Assembly: GCA_030592165.1 (NCBI GenBank) | Contig: JAUVKC010000015.1 | Location: 1 to 17,731 of the forward strand | Origin: Candidatus Buchananbacteria bacterium | GTDB taxonomy: Bacteria; Patescibacteriota; Patescibacteriia; CAIXNZ01 | Direction: 5' to 3' | Length of the DNA: 17,731 bases | In this document: piece after piece, positions 15,129 to 17,731 of the stretch | Layout of the letters: the number at the start of each line of letters is the position of its first letter | How positions within the stretch are numbered: position 1 is the first letter of the stretch | Position numbers and translations under genes: made by a program | Notes under the pieces: model-generated | The model's database searches: none | Seen by the model: the letters and a program-made list of their open reading frames with translations, nothing else | Told to the model about the DNA's origin: nothing

Positions 15129-15204
15129 AACCACAGATTTTTAATCACAGATTACACTAATTTAAGTAAATATCAGTGTAATTTGAGTGATTGATCTGTG
15201 TTTT
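15129..15204. repeat. Long imperfect inverted repeat before rplA
   Basis: The left arm (15129-15163) contains CCACAGATT, AATCAC and ATTACACT in that order. The right arm (15170-15204), reversed, contains CACAGAT, AATCAC and ATTACACT in the same order, so arms of about 33 nt can pair across a loop of about 10 nt. In rplA mRNA this would be a large hairpin about 20 nt upstream of the ATG. Confidence 0.68.
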
Positions 15205-15214
15205 AGTTATTAAT

Positions 15215-15249
15215 GTAAAAATAAAAACTAGTGCACACAATACACCAGT
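15215..15249 (-). terminator. Terminator-like hairpin between rplK and rplA
   Basis: On the - strand AAAACTGGTG pairs with CACTAGTTTT (complement of about 15224-15252), 10 bp with one G-U and a loop of about 9 nt, followed by TATTTTT. It stands inside the rplK-rplA gap, so it would lower rplA expression unless read through. The loop TATTGTGTG can also pair with CACGCAATA upstream (see findings). Confidence 0.65.
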
Positions 15250-15270
15250 TTTATTAGTTAGTTGTATTGC

Positions 15271-15300
15271 GTGGTTTGGTGCGATATATCGCTCCCACAC
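15271..15300 (-). repeat. GCGATATATCGC palindromic repeat
   Basis: GCGATATATCGC (15281-15292) is a perfect 12-nt palindrome, flanked by GGT and CCC that extend the stem imperfectly. It is directly upstream, in mRNA terms, of the terminator-like hairpin. Confidence 0.6.
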
Positions 15301-15309
15301 TGTTTAAAT

Positions 15310-15371
15310 TATCAATGCACAATGCACAATGCACAAAATTGATAATTGTGAATTATAAATTGATCATTGAT
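15310..15371. repeat. AATGCAC tandem and ATCAATG/CATTGAT inverted repeat
   Basis: AATGCAC is repeated three times in tandem (15314-15334), followed by ATTGATAATTG-type words. The ends ATCAATG (15310-15316) and CATTGAT (15365-15371) are inverted. It starts only 6 nt past the rplK stop codon. Confidence 0.7.
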
Positions 15372-15376
15372 TATTT

Positions 15377-15802
15377 TTAGCCTTCGACTGTAAGACCCAT
15401 TTGACGAGCTGTTCCTTCGATAATCTTGGCTGCTTGTTCAACATCATCAGTATTTAAATCAGGCATTTTAATTTCAGCTATTTCTCTTAATTGAGCTTTA
15501 GTTACTTTACCGATTTTTTCTTGTAATGGTTTTCCTGATCCCTTTTTTATTCCTGCTGCTTTTTTTAGTAATTCAGCTGCTGGGGGAGTCTTTAGTTTGA
15601 AATCAAAAGTTCTGTCTTCATAAACACTGATCTCAACCGGAATAACATCACCCATTTTATCTTTAGTAGCGTCATTAAATTTGCTACAAAAATCTTGAAT
15701 ATTTAAACCATGTTGACCCAAGGCAGGACCAACTGGGGGAGCCGGGTTTGCTTGACCAGCTTTTATTTGTAATTTAATTGTAGTTAATAATGTTTTCGCC
15801 AT
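15377..15802 (-). CDS. rplK: Large ribosomal subunit protein L11
   Basis: A 141-residue L11 of normal length. It binds the GTPase-associated centre of 23S rRNA (helices 43-44) together with L10 and L7/L12. The proline-rich hinge motif ANPAPPVGPALGQHGLNI (17-34) is the family hallmark, followed by FCSKFNDAT, and the C-terminal RNA-binding domain with KGSGKPLQEKIGKV and MGLTVEG at the end. The order nusG-rplK-rplA is the conserved bacterial one. It is 161 nt after nusG, and that gap contains two repeats. No Shine-Dalgarno precedes the ATG. Confidence 0.97.
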   Translation of the reverse strand: MAKTLLTTIKLQIKAGQANPAPPVGPALGQHGLNIQDFCSKFNDATKDKMGDVIPVEISVYEDRTFDFKLKTPPAAELLKKAAGIKKGSGKPLQEKIGKVTKAQLREIAEIKMPDLNTDDVEQAAKIIEGTARQMGLTVEG

Positions 15803-15814
15803 ATTCTTTTACAA

Positions 15815-15881
15815 GTTAATAGGAGCTAATGGAGCTAGAAGCGAATAGGTTTATAAGTGTTTTTAACCTATAGCTCTTATT
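15815..15881. repeat. Nested inverted repeat between nusG and rplK
   Basis: AATAGGAGCTA (15818-15828) pairs with TAGCTCTTATT (15871-15881) with one G-T. Inside, ATAGGTT (15845-15851) and AACCTAT (15865-15871) are perfectly inverted. The words GGAGCTA occur twice in tandem. It lies just upstream of the rplK start. Confidence 0.62.
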
Positions 15882-15923
15882 ACTCTTTTAATTTAAAGTA
15901 TTAAATCTTTTTTATTTATAATT

Positions 15924-15957
15924 TTCGTGTAATTCGTGTTTATTCATTAGTGGTTAA
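15924..15957. repeat. TTCGTGTAA word repeat after nusG
   Basis: TTCGTGTAA and TTCGTGTTT stand in tandem, followed by TTCATTAGTGGTTAA. I recall similar phrases as dispersed intergenic repeats in several AT-rich bacterial genomes; that is memory, not a search. Confidence 0.5.
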
Positions 15958-15963
15958 GTCACA

Positions 15964-16506
15964 TTATATCTTTTTTATCTGTAAAAAGTCAAGCTCTACT
16001 GGTGTTTCACGTCCAAACATGGAAATCAAAATTTTGACTTTTCCACGAGCTTCATCAATCTCAGTAACTTTACCATCAAATCCTTTGAAAGGACCGTCAA
16101 CAACTTTAACAGCAGTACCTTCGGTAACGTCAATTTTAAATTTAGGTTCTTCTTGACCCATTCTTTTAAATAATGATTTTACTTCAGCTTCTGAAACAGG
16201 TGTTGGAGTTGTTCCTGAACCAACAAATCCAGTAACATTCGGTGTATTACGAACAACATACCAAGATTCATCATCAACAATCATCTCAACCATTAAATAA
16301 CCAGGAAATATTTTTTCAATAACAGTTTTTCTTTTACCATTTTTAATTTTAATCTTTTTTTCTGTCGGAACGACAACACCAAAAATTTTATCTTCCATAT
16401 CCATGTTTTCGATTCTTTGTTGTAAATTTTCAGCCACGCTTTCTTCGTATCCAGAATAAGTGTGAATTACATACCATCTTTTTCCACGTGAAATTTGTTT
16501 AGCCAT
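15964..16506 (-). CDS. nusG: Transcription termination/antitermination factor NusG
   Basis: A 180-residue NusG, which binds RNA polymerase, raises processivity, and couples transcription to translation or Rho. The NGN domain starts at RWYVIHTYSGYEESVAENL (residues 10-28), with FPGYLMVEM at 67-75 and VRNTPNVTGFVG at 85-96. The C-terminal KOW domain starts at GTAVKVVDGPFKGFDGKV (120-137). I start it at the ATG at 16506 because family members begin right before RWYVIHTYSG; the extension to 16566 adds 20 residues that are merely translated CACTGAT repeats and lacks a ribosome-binding site. It follows secE with an 88-nt gap. Confidence 0.96.
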   Translation of the reverse strand: MAKQISRGKRWYVIHTYSGYEESVAENLQQRIENMDMEDKIFGVVVPTEKKIKIKNGKRKTVIEKIFPGYLMVEMIVDDESWYVVRNTPNVTGFVGSGTTPTPVSEAEVKSLFKRMGQEEPKFKIDVTEGTAVKVVDGPFKGFDGKVTEIDEARGKVKILISMFGRETPVELDFLQIKKI

Positions 16507-16527
16507 AAGTTTATTGGTTAGGTTAAA

Positions 16528-16592
16528 CACTGATTTATTATCACTGATAACACTGATAAAATTCATGTTATTGTGAACTCAAATCTGTGGTT
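16528..16592. repeat. CACTGAT triple repeat between secE and nusG
   Basis: CACTGAT occurs at 16528-16534, 16542-16548 and 16551-16557. AATCTGTGGTT (16582-16592) is an exact inverted copy of AACCACAGATT at 15129-15139 before rplA, so the two gaps share a repeat family. Confidence 0.68.
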
Positions 16593-16594
16593 TA

Positions 16595-16789
16595 TTATTT
16601 TAATATTTGTTCTATGCCCATGTTTAAAAAGAAATCAGCTACGCCGATGAAAAAAGCAACAAAAAGACTAATCCCGATTACTAATAGGGTATAGTTAATG
16701 GTTTCTTTTTTTGTTGGCCAAGTGACCTTTTTAAGCTCAATATATGAACTTTTTATATACTGGGTTAAACGTTTGATTGGGTTTTTCAT
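16595..16789 (-). CDS. secE: Preprotein translocase subunit SecE
   Basis: A 64-residue short-form SecE with one membrane span. It clamps SecY in the SecYEG channel. The conserved amphipathic helix ELKKVTWPTKKET (18-30) precedes the transmembrane segment at about 33-57. Its place directly before nusG is the standard bacterial order. It starts 50-60 nt after a near-consensus promoter whose transcript begins with a short hairpin. No Shine-Dalgarno is evident. Confidence 0.95.
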   Translation of the reverse strand: MKNPIKRLTQYIKSSYIELKKVTWPTKKETINYTLLVIGISLFVAFFIGVADFFLNMGIEQILK

Positions 16790-16807
16790 AAATTAAATTT
16801 AAGGTTT

Positions 16808-16832
16808 TTAAAAAGACCCTTTGCAGGTCTTT
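16808..16832 (-). promoter_or_regulatory. Hairpin at the start of the secE leader
   Basis: On the - strand AAAGACC pairs with GGTCTTT (complement of 16812-16832) around a 7-nt loop and runs into TTAAAA. It starts only about 7 nt after the predicted transcript start. It could be a weak attenuator or a 5' stabilising hairpin for the secE operon. Confidence 0.6.
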
Positions 16833-16845
16833 ATTGTTAATATTT

Positions 16846-16874
16846 ATTGTATAGATATTATTGAAAAATGTCAA
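16846..16874 (-). promoter_or_regulatory. Near-consensus promoter of the secE-nusG operon
   Basis: On the - strand TTGACA (complement of 16869-16874), 17 nt, TACAAT (complement of 16846-16851). A second ACTTGACA lies 30 nt upstream, within the transposase 3' end, so an outward-reading element end may contribute. Confidence 0.78.
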
Positions 16875-16879
16875 GTTTT

Positions 16880-17731
16880 TGTTTGGTACATTCAACTGTC
16901 AAGTGCAACACTTTGATTAATAACTTCTAAGGGAGTTTTGTATCCGAGTCTCTTTCTAGGTCTTGTATTTAATGCCAGTTCTATGCGAGATATTTCCTTG
17001 TGTGATATTTTTGCAAAGTCAGTTTTCTTTGGTAAGTACCATCTGATCAATCCGTTAGTATTTTCGTTTGTCCCTCTCTCCCATGAATGATACGGGTGAG
17101 CTAGATAACAATCAAGTGATAGTACATTTTCAATCCTAGCTATCTGCGCATTCTCCTTACCATTATCCCATGTAATTGTTCTCTTAAAGTTGTTTGGTAC
17201 GCTACTAAGACGGCGGATGACGGCATCTGAAGTTTCTTGAGAGCTATGGTTTGCGATCTTTGTAATCAAGACGTATCCGCTTTTCCTATCAACAAGTGTA
17301 TTAATTCCCGCAAGGCTTTGTCCTGATATCACAGAATCACCTTCCCAGTCACCAAAGCGTAATCTCTGAGCTACAATATCTGGTCGTATTTCTATTGATT
17401 TCCCCCTTAATCTGCCCATTCTTTGAGTACCTCTCATCCCTTTCTTAACTCTTCTTTTATGCCTTCTTTTGAGGTATGGGCGTAAATCATCTTTACCTGG
17501 TTTAAGATTACCCCAACCATTACGATGTACTTGATCATAAATGTATTGATAGATAGCTTCATGAGATATTGTTTGATCACACTCCAATGGTAATCTTCCC
17601 GAAATCTGTTCAGGGGACCAGCCTTCCTTTAGCTTTAAGATTACATAATCTCTAGTTTCATCATTCTTGAGTCGTAATTCTCTACCACGAGAAGACTTCT
17701 TTTTAGTAGCCCTTTGATTTGCTCTAAAAGG
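16880..17731 (-). mobile_element. IS30-family insertion sequence, partial
   Basis: The visible part is the transposase gene and one end. The end is placed near 16880-16890 because the coding sequence runs into GCACTTGACAGTTGAATG, which looks like a terminal repeat, and the sequence beyond is AT-rich host DNA with the secE promoter. The other end lies outside, so the inverted repeat and target duplication cannot be confirmed here. Confidence 0.7.
16892..17731 (-). CDS. IS30-family transposase, 5' end beyond the window
   Basis: A DDE transposase of the IS30 family, 279 codons visible and open through the right edge. The N-terminal part has KLKEGWSPEQISGRLP, the IS30 helix-turn-helix region. 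The rve integrase core carries the acidic residues: D in DWEGDSV, D in TWDNGKE, and E in GTNENTNGLIRWY, followed by IELALNTRPRKRLGYKTP at the C terminus. The apparent start at 17587 is a TTG inside the gene, because the 48 codons upstream are open and match the family. The gene ends at a TGA within the words TTGCACTTGACAGTTGA, likely part of the terminal inverted repeat, so the element boundary should be near 16880-16890. No frameshift is seen in the visible part, so it may be functional. Confidence 0.93.
   Translation of the reverse strand, partial: PFRANQRATKKKSSRGRELRLKNDETRDYVILKLKEGWSPEQISGRLPLECDQTISHEAIYQYIYDQVHRNGWGNLKPGKDDLRPYLKRRHKRRVKKGMRGTQRMGRLRGKSIEIRPDIVAQRLRFGDWEGDSVISGQSLAGINTLVDRKSGYVLITKIANHSSQETSDAVIRRLSSVPNNFKRTITWDNGKENAQIARIENVLSLDCYLAHPYHSWERGTNENTNGLIRWYLPKKTDFAKISHKEISRIELALNTRPRKRLGYKTPLEVINQSVALDS

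Noticed and set aside
14600..15130. 176-residue open frame on the + strand across rplA
   Set aside because: It is antisense to a clear L1 gene and contains no recognisable motif; its hydrophobic look comes from the reverse complement of Lys/Asp-rich codons.
15310..15371. CRISPR-like array in the AATGCAC repeats
   Set aside because: The units are 7 nt in direct tandem with no spacers, and no cas gene is nearby.
15262..15376. L1 autoregulatory binding site
   Set aside because: The known site usually lies in the rplK leader and mimics helices 76-78 of 23S rRNA; I could not line up the conserved loop bases with anything here.
16507..16566. Longer start for NusG adding 20 residues
   Set aside because: The extra residues are encoded by CACTGAT-type repeats and do not belong to the family; family members start right before RWYVIHTYSG.
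17585..17587. Start of the transposase at 17587
   Set aside because: The codon is TTG (Leu), and the 48 upstream codons are open to the window edge and match the IS30 N-terminal region.

Overview
The window is AT-rich and tightly packed. It looks like a piece of a small-genome bacterium of the Candidate Phyla Radiation (Patescibacteria, probably Parcubacteria-like). That placement is inferred from gene content and style: a MtrA-like/thymidylate synthase/thymidylate kinase fusion, an archaeal-looking dUTPase, short lineage-specific membrane proteins, very short gaps, and gaps stuffed with short palindromic word repeats. No rRNA or tRNA gene was seen.

Layout. Positions 46-6511 mostly run on the + strand: a SAM-dependent methyltransferase, a T-box leader with its own promoter followed by thrS, an unrecognised membrane-anchored protein, miaB, a small membrane protein on the - strand, and miaA. 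MiaA and MiaB are the two successive enzymes for ms2i6A at tRNA position 37. Positions 6533-7443 hold two small unrecognised genes. They face each other, share a bidirectional terminator, and each has a plausible promoter and a Shine-Dalgarno start. From 7590 to 14287 everything is on the - strand. Read in transcription order this is dCMP deaminase, a P-loop nucleotide kinase, the 692-residue MtrA-like/ThyA/Tmk fusion, dUTPase, a divergent second thymidylate-kinase-like protein, a polytopic membrane protein and gatB. The first five make a compact dTTP pathway: dCMP and dUTP are turned to dUMP, dUMP to dTMP, and dTMP to dTDP. Positions 14407-16789, also - strand, carry the standard block secE-nusG-rplK-rplA. 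An IS30-family transposase gene enters from the right edge and ends just upstream of the secE promoter.

Regulation. The clearest control element is the T-box riboswitch of thrS, with promoter, Stem I-like helix, T-box bulge, antiterminator and competing terminator all visible. There is also a terminator-like hairpin between rplK and rplA whose loop can pair with an upstream segment, and a hairpin at the start of the secE leader. Only four genes have a strong Shine-Dalgarno sequence, and none of them is a housekeeping gene. The core genes have little or none.

Most unusual points: the three-domain thymidylate fusion inside a multi-kinase dTTP cluster, a compact T-box outside its classical phyla, a ThrRS without a TGS domain, short-repeat insertions kept in frame inside miaB, and hairpin-forming word repeats in nearly every gap of the ribosomal block.
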